From Streptomyces sp. HUAS ZL42 (GTDB lineage: Bacteria > Actinomycetota > Actinomycetes > Streptomycetales > Streptomycetaceae): 64,000 bases of DNA. The stretch spans positions 1,984,001 to 2,048,000 of the forward strand of contig NZ_CP160403.1 of assembly GCF_040782645.1 (NCBI RefSeq), in the 5' to 3' direction. The translations under genes and the position numbers were made by a program. Under the pieces are notes generated by a model, which was not told the DNA's origin, searched no databases, and saw only the letters and a program-made list of their open reading frames with translations. Below are positions 47,250-56,209 of the stretch, one piece after another (the stretch's first letter is position 1; each line of letters starts with the position of its first letter).

Positions 47250-48896
47250 ATGCCCGGCACCCCCAAGCTCACCCGGCGGCCCGAGTGGACCGCCCTGGAG
47301 GACCACCGCGCCGAGTGGCGCGCGCATCTGCGAGAGCTGTTCGCCGCGGATCCCGAACGCGCGGAGCGGTACGTCGTGCGCGTCGGCGACCTGCGCATCG
47401 ACTACTCCAAGCACCTGGTCACCGACGAGACCCTCGCCCTGCTGCACGAACTGGCCGTCGCCACCGACGTTTTCGGACTGCGCGACGCCATGTTCCGCGG
47501 CGAGAAGATCAACATCACCGAGGACCGCGCCGTGCTGCACACCGCGCTGCGCGCCCCGCGCGACGCGGTGATCGAGGTCGACGGCGAGAACGTCGTGCCC
47601 AAGGTGCACGCCGTGCTGGACAAGCTGAGCGACTTCGCCCGCCGTGTCCGCACGGGCGAGTGGACCGGCCACACCGGCAGGCGGATCCGCAACGTCGTCA
47701 ACATCGGCATCGGCGGCTCCGACCTCGGCCCGGCGATGGCGTACGAGGCGCTGCGCGCGTACACGGACCGCTCCCTCACCTTCCGCTTCGTCTCGAACGT
47801 CGACGGCGCCGACCTCCACGAGGCGGTACGGGACCTGGACCCGGCGGAGACGCTCTTCATCGTCGCCTCCAAGACCTTCACCACCATCGAGACGATCACC
47901 AACGCCACCTCGGCCCGCTCCTGGCTGCTCACCGGCCCCGGCGGCCTCGTCGACGAGAAGGCGGTCGCCCGGCACTTCGTCGCCCTGTCGACGAACGCCG
48001 AGAAGGTCACCGGGTTCGGCATCGACCCGGACAACATGTTCGAGTTCTGGGACTGGGTCGGCGGGCGCTACTCGTTCGACTCGGCGATCGGCCTGTCCCT
48101 GATGATCGCGATCGGCCCCGACCGCTTCCGGGAGTTGCTGGACGGCTTCCGGATCGTCGACGAGCACTTCCGCGACGCCCCAGCCGAGGCCAACGCGCCG
48201 CTCCTGCTGGGCCTGCTCGGCATCTGGTACGGCAACTTCTTCGACGCCCAGTCGCACGCCGTACTGCCCTACAGCCACTACCTGTCGAAGTTCACCGCCT
48301 ACCTCCAGCAGCTGGACATGGAGTCCAACGGCAAGTCGGTGCAGCGCGACGGACTCCCCGTGGAGTGGCAGACCGGCCCGGTGGTGTGGGGCACGCCCGG
48401 CACCAACGGCCAGCACGCCTACTACCAGTTGATCCACCAGGGCACCAAGCTGATCCCGGCCGACCTGATCGGCTTCGCCCGGCCCGTCGCCGAGCTGAGC
48501 GACGAGCTCAAGGCGCAGCACGACCTGCTGATGGCCAACCTGTTCGCGCAGGGTCAGGCACTCGCCTTCGGCAAGACCGCGGACGAGGTGCGTGCGGAGG
48601 GCGTGCCGGAGGAGCAGGTCGCGCACCGCACCTTCAGGGGCAACCACCCGACGACCACGATCCTCGCGACCGAGCTGACCCCGTCGGTCCTCGGCCAGCT
48701 AATCGCGCTGTACGAGCACAAGGTGTTCGTGCAGGGCGCCGTCTGGAACATCGACTCCTTCGACCAGTGGGGCGTGGAGCTGGGCAAGGTCCTCGCCAAG
48801 CGCGTCGAGCCCGCGCTCACCGAGGGCGCCCACGTGCCCGGCCTCGACCCTTCCACCGCCGCCCTCGTGGCCGCTTATCGCTCTCTTGGGAAGTGA
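47250..48896 (+). CDS. pgi: Glucose-6-phosphate isomerase
   Basis: This 548-residue enzyme interconverts glucose 6- and fructose 6-phosphate. Signatures include [27 protein letters not shown], and the active-site block [22 protein letters not shown] 47250 follows the opcA stop after one base. Recycling of fructose 6-phosphate to glucose 6-phosphate alongside Zwf/Gnd allows a cyclic pentose-phosphate route for NADPH. Confidence 0.97.
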   Translation: MPGTPKLTRRPEWTALEDHRAEWRAHLRELFAADPERAERYVVRVGDLRIDYSKHLVTDETLALLHELAVATDVFGLRDAMFRGEKINITEDRAVLHTALRAPRDAVIEVDGENVVPKVHAVLDKLSDFARRVRTGEWTGHTGRRIRNVVNIGIGGSDLGPAMAYEALRAYTDRSLTFRFVSNVDGADLHEAVRDLDPAETLFIVASKTFTTIETITNATSARSWLLTGPGGLVDEKAVARHFVALSTNAEKVTGFGIDPDNMFEFWDWVGGRYSFDSAIGLSLMIAIGPDRFRELLDGFRIVDEHFRDAPAEANAPLLLGLLGIWYGNFFDAQSHAVLPYSHYLSKFTAYLQQLDMESNGKSVQRDGLPVEWQTGPVVWGTPGTNGQHAYYQLIHQGTKLIPADLIGFARPVAELSDELKAQHDLLMANLFAQGQALAFGKTADEVRAEGVPEEQVAHRTFRGNHPTTTILATELTPSVLGQLIALYEHKVFVQGAVWNIDSFDQWGVELGKVLAKRVEPALTEGAHVPGLDPSTAALVAAYRSLGK

Positions 48897-48902
48897 ACTG
48901 AC

Positions 48903-49781
48903 ATGCAGCTCGGACTCATCGGTCTCGGCAAGATGGGCGGCAACATGCGCGAGCGGATCCGCCGCGCCGGCCACACCGTCGTCGGCTACGACCGCAACCC
49001 CGAAGTCTCCGACGTGGCGAGCCTCGCCGAAATGGTCGACAAGCTCGAAGCCCCGCGCGTGGTGTGGGTGATGGTCCCCGCGGGCGGTCCCACCCAGTCC
49101 GTGGTCGACGAACTGGGGGACCTCCTGTCGCCCGGCGACACGGTCGTCGACGGCGGCAACTCCCGCTGGACGGACGACGAGAAGCACGCCGAGGAGCTGG
49201 GTGCCAAGGGCATCGGCTTCGTCGACGCGGGTGTCTCCGGCGGCGTCTGGGGTCTGCAGAACGGCTACGCGCTGATGGTCGGCGGCGACAAGGAGCACGT
49301 CGACCGGCTCCAGCCCGTGTTCGAGGCGCTCAAGCCGGAGGGGCCGTACGGCTACGTCCACGCCGGCAAGGTCGGCGCCGGGCACTTCTCGAAGATGGTC
49401 CACAACGGCATCGAGTACGCGATGATGCAGGCGTACGCCGAGGGCTGGGAGCTCCTGGAGAAGGTCGACTCCGTGGACAACGTCCGCGAGGTCTTCCGCT
49501 CCTGGCAGGACGGTACGGTCATCCGCTCCTGGCTGCTCGACCTCGCGGTCAACGCCCTCGACGAGGACGAGCACCTGGAGAGGCTGAAGGGCTTCGCACA
49601 GGACTCCGGCGAGGGCCGGTGGACCGTCGAGGCGGCCGTCGACCACGCGGTGCCGCTCCCCGCCATCACCGCCTCGCTCTTCGCGCGGTTCGCGTCCCGC
49701 CAGGACGACTCCCCGCAGATGAAGCTGATCGCCGCCCTGCGCAACCAGTTCGGCGGTCACGCCGTCGAGTCGAAGGAGTAG
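48903..49781 (+). CDS. gnd: 6-phosphogluconate dehydrogenase (decarboxylating), short form
   Basis: This 292-residue short-type enzyme (the common long type has about 470) makes ribulose 5-phosphate, CO2 and a reduced nicotinamide. The cofactor motif is LGLIGLGKMGGNM; the aspartate-like end of strand 2, VGYDRNP, hints at NAD rather than NADP preference (inference). GVSGGVWGL binds substrate, and KVGAGHFSKMVHNGIEY carries the catalytic Lys. It lies six bases after pgi. Confidence 0.95.
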   Translation: MQLGLIGLGKMGGNMRERIRRAGHTVVGYDRNPEVSDVASLAEMVDKLEAPRVVWVMVPAGGPTQSVVDELGDLLSPGDTVVDGGNSRWTDDEKHAEELGAKGIGFVDAGVSGGVWGLQNGYALMVGGDKEHVDRLQPVFEALKPEGPYGYVHAGKVGAGHFSKMVHNGIEYAMMQAYAEGWELLEKVDSVDNVREVFRSWQDGTVIRSWLLDLAVNALDEDEHLERLKGFAQDSGEGRWTVEAAVDHAVPLPAITASLFARFASRQDDSPQMKLIAALRNQFGGHAVESKE

Positions 49782-49788
49782 TCCGGCC

Positions 49789-50376
49789 GTGGGGGACCTC
49801 CTGCTCGTCCGCCACGGCGAGACGGAGTGGAGCGTGTCGGGACAGCACACCAGCTTCACCGACCTGCCCCTCACGGGGCACGGCGAGGAACAGGCCAAGT
49901 CCCTCGCTCCACTCCTGTCCGGCCGGCCCTTCTCTCTCGCACTCACCAGCCCGCTGCACCGCGCGGTCCGCACCGCCGAACTCGCGGGTCTCACCGGGGT
50001 GGTTCCCCACCCCGACCTGCACGAGTGGGACTACGGCGGCTACGAAGGCGTCACCACCGTCGAGATCCACCGCACCCGCCCCGACTGGGACCTGTGGACC
50101 GACGGCGTACCGCCCGGCCCGGACGGCCACCTCGGCGAATCACCGGCCGAGGTGGGACTGCGCGCCGACCGGGTCCTGTCCCGGGTCGACGCGGCCCTGC
50201 CCGGCGGCGATGTGATCCTCGTGGCCCACGCCCACGTCCTCCGCGTCCTGACGGCACGCCGACTGGGCCTGACACCCGCGGACGGCCGCCTCTTCCAGCT
50301 GGCGACGGGCACGGTCAGCCGCCTGTCGACCGAGCACGGGCGGCCCGTGATCGCGGAGTGGAACACGAGGCCGTGA
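49789..50376 (+). CDS. Histidine phosphatase family (phosphoglycerate-mutase-like) protein
   Basis: This 195-residue enzyme begins VGDLLLVRHGETEWS with the RHG phospho-acceptor His. TSPLHRAVRTAE and a second His in VAHAHVLRVL complete the fold. It starts at GTG 49789, seven bases after gnd, as the last gene of the operon. It could be a sugar phosphatase that trims pentose-phosphates; a true mutase would be longer. Confidence 0.92.
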   Translation: MGDLLLVRHGETEWSVSGQHTSFTDLPLTGHGEEQAKSLAPLLSGRPFSLALTSPLHRAVRTAELAGLTGVVPHPDLHEWDYGGYEGVTTVEIHRTRPDWDLWTDGVPPGPDGHLGESPAEVGLRADRVLSRVDAALPGGDVILVAHAHVLRVLTARRLGLTPADGRLFQLATGTVSRLSTEHGRPVIAEWNTRP

Positions 50377-50476
50377 CCGAAACCGGGTGGCGGGGAGGCC
50401 CGGCAGTGCGACGACCGCGCAGCTGTCCGTCTGTGGGCAGGACCGCCCCGACCGCCTCCGCCGCGCCCTCGGCCCC

Positions 50477-51040
50477 GGCAGCAGAGCAAGGGACCGTACC
50501 GTCCCGACGGCCACAGCGAGCGGCGCGCCCCCGCACCCGCACAGCCCCCGGCGGTGAAATTCTCGGTTCGAACGACGCGAACGCGCCAACCGGGCGTGCG
50601 GCTCCGCCACCACCACCATGGCCGCCGCACGCATCGCCGTGACCAGGGGCCGGGCACGGCAGCAGAGCAAGGGACCCCGTACCGTCCGTCCCGACGGCCA
50701 CGGCGAGCGGCGCGCCCCCGCACCCGCACGGCCCTCGGCGGTGAAATTCTCGGTTCGAACGACGCGAACGCGCCAACCGGGCGTGCGGCTCCGCCACCAC
50801 CACCATGGCCGCCGCACGCACCGCCGTGACCACGGGCCGGACACGGCAGCAGAGCAAAGGACCGTACCGTCCCGACGGCCACGGCGAGCGGCGCGCCCCC
50901 GCACCCGCACGGCCCTCGGCAGTGAAATTCTCGGTTCGAACGACGCGAACGCGCCAACCGGGCGTGCGGCTCCGCCACCACCACCATGGCCGCCGCGCGC
51001 ACCGCCGTGACCACGGGCCGGACACGGCAGCAGAGCAGCC
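50477..51040. repeat. Three-copy 181/187-bp tandem repeat array
   Basis: Copies start at 50477, 50658 and 50845 (each at ggcagcagagcaa) with a 15-base stub at 51026. Lengths are 181, 187 and 181; the second carries 6 extra bases near its start. Copies are about 95% identical. Each has a hairpin, gcgtgcggc with gccgcacgc around a 21-base loop (50594-50602/50624-50632 in copy 1), and a conserved gtgaaattctcggttcgaac. Since 181 is not a multiple of three, no frame is kept across copies, so the array is non-coding. The whole gap 50377-51119 has no gene. Confidence 0.88.
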
Positions 51041-51119
51041 GCAGCCGCGACGAGGCGGCAACCGCGAACGGGCCGAGGTGAGTTGACACCGGCGAGCGGC
51101 CGGGTCAGAGTCGCGGCTG

Positions 51120-52583
51120 ATGGAGATCAACGATCTGACACCGGCCGAGGAGCGGGTGTGGCGGGCGTTCGCGACGGGCGCGGCGGTGGACTTCCGTGAG
51201 AGTGCCGACGACGACGCGGCTCGGAGTGAGGCGTGGGGTCCCCGACGCAGCGTACGGGCAGCCGTGTTGCGGGCCCTGCTCCTCAACGGCCCCCGGGAAC
51301 CCGGTGAGGTGGCGGCCCTCAAGATCAGAGGGGCGCGGATCACCGGAACGCTGGACCTGAGATACGCCACGGTCGAGAGCGTCGTCCACCTGAGCCACTG
51401 CCGCTTCGACGACGCCCCGGACCTCTCCGGAGCCCACCTGCCCTACCTCAACCTGCGCGACTCCGTGCTGCCCGGCCTGTCGATCGCGCGGGCCCGTGTG
51501 GACGGCAGCCTCCGGCTGACCCGCTGCCGGTTCGACGGGCCCGTGCATCTGGGCGGGTCCCAGATATCCGGCGTGCTCTTCCTCGAGCGGGCGGAGCTCA
51601 CCGCGCCGCCCTCGTCCGGGCCGGTCCTGCGGCTCAACCACGTGACCATCGAGGACGACCTGTGTGCGCCCGGGCTGCGCACACACGGCGGGATACGGCT
51701 CGACGGCGCCACCGTCGCCGGATCGGTCGACCTCAACGACGCACGGCTCCACCACCCGGGCAACGCCGTCCTCGACGCACAGACCCTCGCCGTGGAGGGC
51801 GACCTCCTCATGCGGCGCCTGGAGTCGGACGGCTGGATGGGCCTGCGGGGCGCCCGTATCGCGGGCCGGTTCGACCTGTCGTACGCCCGTCTGTCGAACC
51901 CCGGCGACGCGGCGCTGAGGGCGAGCAGCTGCACCATCGGGGAACTCTGGCTGCGCGGGGGCCCGCCCTTGGAGGGCCACCTCAATCTGCGCCGGGCCCA
52001 GATCGACGTGCTGTTCCTGGACCCGGCGGTGGTGCCGGATGAGGTCCTGTTCAGCAGCCTCGTCTACACCACGCTCACCCCGCTCGAGCCCGCCGAGCGC
52101 CGGCTGCCGATGCTGGAACGGGACGGCGACGGTTATGTCCCGCACGGCTACGAGCAGTTGACCGCCGCCTACCGCCGCGTCGGCGACGACCACGCGGCGC
52201 GTCTCGTCCAGCTCGCCAAGCAGCGCCGGCACCGCTCCACGCTCCCGTGGCTCGGCCGGCTGTGGGGACACGTCCAGGACGCCACGGTCGGCTACGGCTT
52301 CCGCCCCCTGCGCGCCGCGGTCTGGCTGCTGTCGCTGCTGGCGATCGGCTCGGTCGCCTACGGTCTTCACCACCCGCCCGCGCTCAAGCCGGCCGAGGCA
52401 CCGGACTTCAACCCGGTGTTCTACACCCTCGACCTGCTGCTGCCCGTGATCTCCTTCGGGCAGGAGGGCGCCTTCGATCCGCAGGGGGGATACCAGTGGC
52501 TGTCGTACGTCCTCGTCATCACCGGCTGGATCCTGGCCACGACCGTGGTCACCGGCGTGACCAGGATGGTCAGCCGCCAGTGA
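51120..52583 (+). CDS. Membrane protein with N-terminal beta-helix (pentapeptide-like) repeats
   Basis: This 487-residue protein has about 250 residues of imperfect short repeats of the type A(D/N)LxG with L/F every fifth position (IRGARITGTLDLRYATVESV, LSGAHLPYLNLRDS, LRGARIAGRFDLSYARLSNP), suggesting a right-handed beta-helix. After a basic linker (YRRVGDDHAARLVQLAKQRR) come three hydrophobic helices (RAAVWLLSLLAIGSVAYGL; FYTLDLLLPVISFG; WLSYVLVITGWILATTVVTG). Similar proteins are often labelled membrane-associated oxidoreductase without evidence; I see no catalytic motif. It overlaps the convergent dehydratase gene by 14 bases. Confidence 0.75.
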   Translation: MEINDLTPAEERVWRAFATGAAVDFRESADDDAARSEAWGPRRSVRAAVLRALLLNGPREPGEVAALKIRGARITGTLDLRYATVESVVHLSHCRFDDAPDLSGAHLPYLNLRDSVLPGLSIARARVDGSLRLTRCRFDGPVHLGGSQISGVLFLERAELTAPPSSGPVLRLNHVTIEDDLCAPGLRTHGGIRLDGATVAGSVDLNDARLHHPGNAVLDAQTLAVEGDLLMRRLESDGWMGLRGARIAGRFDLSYARLSNPGDAALRASSCTIGELWLRGGPPLEGHLNLRRAQIDVLFLDPAVVPDEVLFSSLVYTTLTPLEPAERRLPMLERDGDGYVPHGYEQLTAAYRRVGDDHAARLVQLAKQRRHRSTLPWLGRLWGHVQDATVGYGFRPLRAAVWLLSLLAIGSVAYGLHHPPALKPAEAPDFNPVFYTLDLLLPVISFGQEGAFDPQGGYQWLSYVLVITGWILATTVVTGVTRMVSRQ

Positions 52584-54363
52584 CTCCCCGCACGGCGTGC
52601 TGCGCTGCCAGCCGCACCGGCGCGTTCTGGGCGCCGTAGCCGCGGTAGCCGTCGCGCTGGACGAGCTCGAAGAAGACCCGGCCGACCGTCCGCGTGTAGC
52701 AGTGCCGGAAGACACCGTGTGCGTCGCGGTCGTAGAGGATGCCGAGGTCGCGGTAGGTCGCCAGCTCGTCGTCGGTGAGGTCGTACCGGGCGGCCAGGTC
52801 GTCGTAGTAGTTCGCGGGCACCGGCAGCAGCCGGCCGCCTCCCTCCCGGAAGCGGCGGGCCGCGGCGACCACGTCGCCCGTGACCAGCGCGATGTGCTGG
52901 GCATGGACGGTGTCGTCGCTGGGCGCCGCGCCGACGGAGAGGGCGATACGGACGCTTCCGTCGGCGTTGGTGACGGGCCGGCTGCGCAGCAGTCCGTACG
53001 GGTCGGCCACGTCGACGCTCTCCTGTGCGTGCAGCCCGAGGACGCTGCGGTGGAAGAGGGTCGCCTCGTCGAAGTGGTGCCAGGGCTGGGTGAGGGCGAG
53101 GTGGTCGATGCGGTGGACGTCCGTGGCCGCGGGGGTGTGCGGGACGTCCACGAAGTCGGCGCGCCAGTTGGGGAGTTCGGGACGGCCGGTGGCGCAGAAG
53201 AACAGTTCCGTGCCGTCGGGGGCGGCCACGGCGTCGAGCGGGGCGTCCTCGAGGGCGCGGCGGCGCGGCAGGACGGGCGCCAGCAGCGCCTCGGCGCGGC
53301 GGGCCGCGCCGGCGGGGTCCGGTGACTCCAGCCCGATGGCGGCGAGCTGGACGCCTTCGCGGCGCGCGGCCGGCCCCGTGTTGACGAGGATCCGTGCCTC
53401 GCCCTGCTGCCACAGGTCGACGGGCTTGCTGCGGTGCCGGGCGGCACGCGTGAAGCCCAGCGCTGCGAGCAGCGCCGAGACGGGCTCGGTGTCGGGGGTG
53501 ACCAGTTCGGCGAAGGCCACGCCGGTGGGGACGACGGCGGCGGGCGGGGCGACGAGACCGACGGTCTCCTGGAGCACGAGCAGCGAGCGGTGCGCGTCCA
53601 CGGCGGTCGGGCCGGCCTCCGCCTGACGGAAGACGTCGTTGAAGACCTCGAGGGAGAGCGGACCGTCGTAGCCCGTGCGCAGCACGTGGCCGACGAGCCC
53701 GGCGACGTCGAAGCCGCCCTGGCCCGGGAAGCAGCGGTAGTGGCGGCTCCACTGCAGGACGTCCATCGCGAGCAGCGGGGCGTCGGCGAGCTGGAGGAAG
53801 AAGATCTTCTCGCCCGGGATCTCCTCGATGCCCTTGGGGTCGGAGCCGCGGGAGAGGATGTGGAAGCTGTCCAGGCAGGTGCCGAGCGCGGGGTGACCGG
53901 CCTGGTCGACGATGTGCCAGGCGTGGTCGTACGTGCTGACGTGCCGGCCCCAGGCGAGCGCCTCGTAGGCGACGCGGATGCCGAAGTCCTGGGCCAGGTC
54001 GGCGAGCCGGCTCAGCTGCTCGGCGGCGAGCGCGTCGTCGTCCTCGGCCAGCGGGTGGACGCTGGAGCAGACGAGGACGGTCTTGGCGCCGAGCCTGCCC
54101 ATCAGCTCGAACTTGTGCCGTGCGCGACGCAGATTGCGGGCGAACTCCTCCGCGGGCACGGCCTCGATGTCCCGCATCGGCTGGTAGAGGTCGATGCCCA
54201 GGCCGAGGTCGGCGCAGCGGGTGCGGATCTCCTCGGGCGTGAGCGGGCTGGCGAGCAGGTCGTTCTCGAAGATCTCGACGCCGTCGAAGCCGGCCCGGGC
54301 GGCCGCCGTGAGCTTCTCGGTGAGCGATCCGCTGAGGGAGACGGTGGCGATGGACGTGCGCAT
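52570..54363 (-). CDS. 3-dehydroshikimate dehydratase fused to HPPD-like domain (QuiC type)
   Basis: This 597-residue fusion starts at MRTSIATVSLSGSLTEKL behind GAGGAG. The N-terminal half is a sugar-phosphate-isomerase-like TIM barrel (VAYEALAWGRHVSTYDHAWH, LGTCLDSFHILSRGSDP, LSLEVFNDVFR). The C-terminal half is a VOC fold like 4-hydroxyphenylpyruvate dioxygenase (IDHLALTQPWHHFDEA, QHIALVTGDV, GRVFFELVQRDGY with the iron His/His/Glu pattern). This is the architecture of bacterial QuiC1: the barrel dehydrates 3-dehydroshikimate to protocatechuate, and the VOC half is structural or of unknown activity. It lies 13 bases after the dehydrogenase gene. Confidence 0.9.
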   Translation of the reverse strand: MRTSIATVSLSGSLTEKLTAAARAGFDGVEIFENDLLASPLTPEEIRTRCADLGLGIDLYQPMRDIEAVPAEEFARNLRRARHKFELMGRLGAKTVLVCSSVHPLAEDDDALAAEQLSRLADLAQDFGIRVAYEALAWGRHVSTYDHAWHIVDQAGHPALGTCLDSFHILSRGSDPKGIEEIPGEKIFFLQLADAPLLAMDVLQWSRHYRCFPGQGGFDVAGLVGHVLRTGYDGPLSLEVFNDVFRQAEAGPTAVDAHRSLLVLQETVGLVAPPAAVVPTGVAFAELVTPDTEPVSALLAALGFTRAARHRSKPVDLWQQGEARILVNTGPAARREGVQLAAIGLESPDPAGAARRAEALLAPVLPRRRALEDAPLDAVAAPDGTELFFCATGRPELPNWRADFVDVPHTPAATDVHRIDHLALTQPWHHFDEATLFHRSVLGLHAQESVDVADPYGLLRSRPVTNADGSVRIALSVGAAPSDDTVHAQHIALVTGDVVAAARRFREGGGRLLPVPANYYDDLAARYDLTDDELATYRDLGILYDRDAHGVFRHCYTRTVGRVFFELVQRDGYRGYGAQNAPVRLAAQHAVRGVTGG

Positions 54364-54376
54364 CCGGAGGGCTCCT

Positions 54377-55252
54377 CTACTTCGGTGCGGGCACGGCACC
54401 GGTCAGCTCGGCGATGTCCGCGAGCATCCGGGCGCTGTCGGGCTCACGCCCGGTGAACAGGCGGAACGCGTCGACGGCCTGGAAGGCCGCCATGCCGCCA
54501 CCGTCGAGGGTGGCGCAGCCCAGCGCCCGAGCCGTGCGCAGCAACTCCGTCTCCAGCGGGCGGTAGACCACCTCGGCGACCCAGAGGCCGGGGTGGAGCA
54601 GATCGGCGGGGAAGGGCAGACCGGGGTGGGCGGCCATGCCGGTCGGGGTGGCGTGCACGATGCCGTCGGTGCCGGTGAGCAGCTCCGCCAGCCGGTCCCG
54701 GGTCGCGTGGGCGGCGCGGCCCGCGCCGAAGTGGCGGTTCAGGGACGCGGCGAGGTCGGCGGCCCGGTCGGGCAGCGCGTCGACGACGGTGACCCGCTCG
54801 GCGCCGAGGGTGAGCATGGCGTGGGCGACGGCCGCGCCCGCTCCGCCAGCGCCCAGCTGCACTAGCCGCTCCAGGGGGGCGTCCGGCAGGCCGCGGGCGA
54901 AGGAGGCGGCGAAGCCGGTGACGTCGGTGTTGTGTCCCACGGCCCGGCCGTCCTCGAACACGACGGTGTTGACCGCGCCCAACGCCTCGGCCTGCGGGGC
55001 CAGCGCGTCGAGGTGCTCGAGGACGAGCTGCTTGCACGGGTGGGTGATGTTGAGCCCGTCGAAGCCCAGCTCGCGGGCGCCGCGCACCAGGTCGCCGACC
55101 GCCTCGGGCGGGACGCCGAGGGTGTCGATGTCGATGAGCCGGTACAGGTAGCGCAGGCCCTGGCGGTCGGCCTCCCGCTCGTGCAGCGCCGGGCTGAGCG
55201 ACGGGCCGATGCCGGAGCCGATCAGTCCGACGAGATACGAGTCCTTGGGCAC
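54377..55252 (-). CDS. Shikimate/quinate dehydrogenase
   Basis: This 291-residue AroE-family enzyme starts at GTG. GLIGSGIGPSLSPALHE is the substrate loop. Catalytic Lys and Asp lie in FDGLNITHPCKQ and AVGHNTD. The cofactor motif GAGGAGAAVAHAM is followed by VVDALPDRA, where the missing Arg and present Asp argue for NAD, as in catabolic quinate/shikimate dehydrogenases. Paired with the dehydratase it converts shikimate to dehydroshikimate to protocatechuate. The name aroE is avoided because the role is catabolic. Confidence 0.88.
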   Translation of the reverse strand: MPKDSYLVGLIGSGIGPSLSPALHEREADRQGLRYLYRLIDIDTLGVPPEAVGDLVRGARELGFDGLNITHPCKQLVLEHLDALAPQAEALGAVNTVVFEDGRAVGHNTDVTGFAASFARGLPDAPLERLVQLGAGGAGAAVAHAMLTLGAERVTVVDALPDRAADLAASLNRHFGAGRAAHATRDRLAELLTGTDGIVHATPTGMAAHPGLPFPADLLHPGLWVAEVVYRPLETELLRTARALGCATLDGGGMAAFQAVDAFRLFTGREPDSARMLADIAELTGAVPAPK

Positions 55253-55274
55253 GTGCGGCCTCCCGGGCGAGAGT

Positions 55275-55296
55275 TAATGTACGAACTAGTACGTTA
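55275..55296. promoter_or_regulatory. TetR operator in the dehydrogenase/tetR gap
   Basis: TAATGTAC-N6-GTACGTTA is an inverted repeat with one mismatch, 23 bases before the minus-strand dehydrogenase start and 88 bases before the tetR start. It fits a TetR dimer site controlling the divergent quinate/shikimate genes. Confidence 0.72.
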
Positions 55297-55383
55297 GTCA
55301 TAGCAGCGAAGGCGGGCATTGGGAAGATGCGCCCCCGCGACCTCCTACAATCGCGGCACCGACACCTCGCCCGAAGGAACCCG

Positions 55384-56049
55384 ATGACCAGCGTCGACGA
55401 ACCGGCACGACCCGGCGGGCGCATCCGTGACGCAGCCCGCACCCAGGCCGAGATCCTCGACGTCGCCACGCAGGAGTTCGCCCGGGCCGGCTACGACGGA
55501 GCCCGGGTCGACGACATCGCCGCCCGCACCCGCACCACGAAGCGGATGATCTACTACTACTTCGGCGGCAAGGAGCAGCTGTTCACGGCGGTCCTGGAGC
55601 GGGCGTACGGCGTGATCCGCGAGGCCGAGCAGGAGCTCGACGTCGAGCACCTGGACCCGGTCGCGGCGATCCGGCGGCTGGCCGAGCTGACCTTCGACCA
55701 CCACGAGCAGCACCCCGACTTCATCCGCCTGGTCAGCATCGAGAACATCCACGGGGCCGAGCACATCGCCGCCTCGGAGAAGCTCGGCAGGATCGGCTCG
55801 CCGGCCCTGGACGTGATCCGCCGGATCCTGGACTCGGGGCAGAAATCGGGCCTGTTCACGGCGGATGTCGACGCGGTCGACCTGCACGCGATGATCAGCT
55901 CGTTCTGCTTCTTCCGGGTGGCCAACCGGCACACCTTCGGCGCGCTGTTCGGCCGCGACCTGGTGGACCCGGCGCAGCGCGCGCACTACCGCACGATGCT
56001 CGGCGACATGGTGATCGCCTACCTGACGGCGGAGCGGGCCGCCGACTGA
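55384..56049 (+). CDS. TetR-family regulator of quinate/shikimate use
   Basis: This 221-residue protein (ATG 55384, GAAGGA upstream) has the TetR HTH (GARVDDIAARTRTTKRMIYY YF region) and a QuiR-like ligand domain (HPDFIRLVSIENIHGAEHIA). It is divergent from the dehydrogenase-dehydratase genes and upstream of the MHS-type transporter. It should repress both until an aromatic-precursor ligand binds. Confidence 0.9.
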   Translation: MTSVDEPARPGGRIRDAARTQAEILDVATQEFARAGYDGARVDDIAARTRTTKRMIYYYFGGKEQLFTAVLERAYGVIREAEQELDVEHLDPVAAIRRLAELTFDHHEQHPDFIRLVSIENIHGAEHIAASEKLGRIGSPALDVIRRILDSGQKSGLFTADVDAVDLHAMISSFCFFRVANRHTFGALFGRDLVDPAQRAHYRTMLGDMVIAYLTAERAAD

Positions 56050-56112
56050 GGTGGCACGGCGCCACCCCTTGACACCCGGGAAACGTGGGCGCAACATCCC
56101 TACCCACCGAGA

Positions 56113-56136
56113 CTAACTATCCAGTGGGTTAATTAG
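56113..56136. promoter_or_regulatory. Inverted repeat before the transporter gene
   Basis: CTAACTATCC-AGT-GGGTTAATTAG is a near-palindrome, about 74 bases before the transporter GTG. A TTGACA lies at 56069-56074, 39 bases further upstream. It may be a second TetR site or a different operator. Confidence 0.5.
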
Positions 56137-56209
56137 CCGAAGATCCGGCACCTCCCTCCCCATCCCCGCCCACTCCGCCTACGTTGGAGTTCCCCCGAAG
56201 GAGCACGCC

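Noticed and set aside
50550..50600. Possible tRNA T-arm (ggttcgaac) inside each repeat
   Set aside because: No acceptor, D or anticodon stem can be drawn around it within 90 bases.
50477..51040. CRISPR array
   Set aside because: Units are 181-187 bp and similar over their whole length; there are no short repeats with unique spacers and no cas genes.
50315..51370. Minus-strand frames over the 181-bp repeats, with peptides such as MVVVAEPHARLARSRR
   Set aside because: The repeat length is not a multiple of three, so the frame changes in every copy; no start site or codon bias supports translation.
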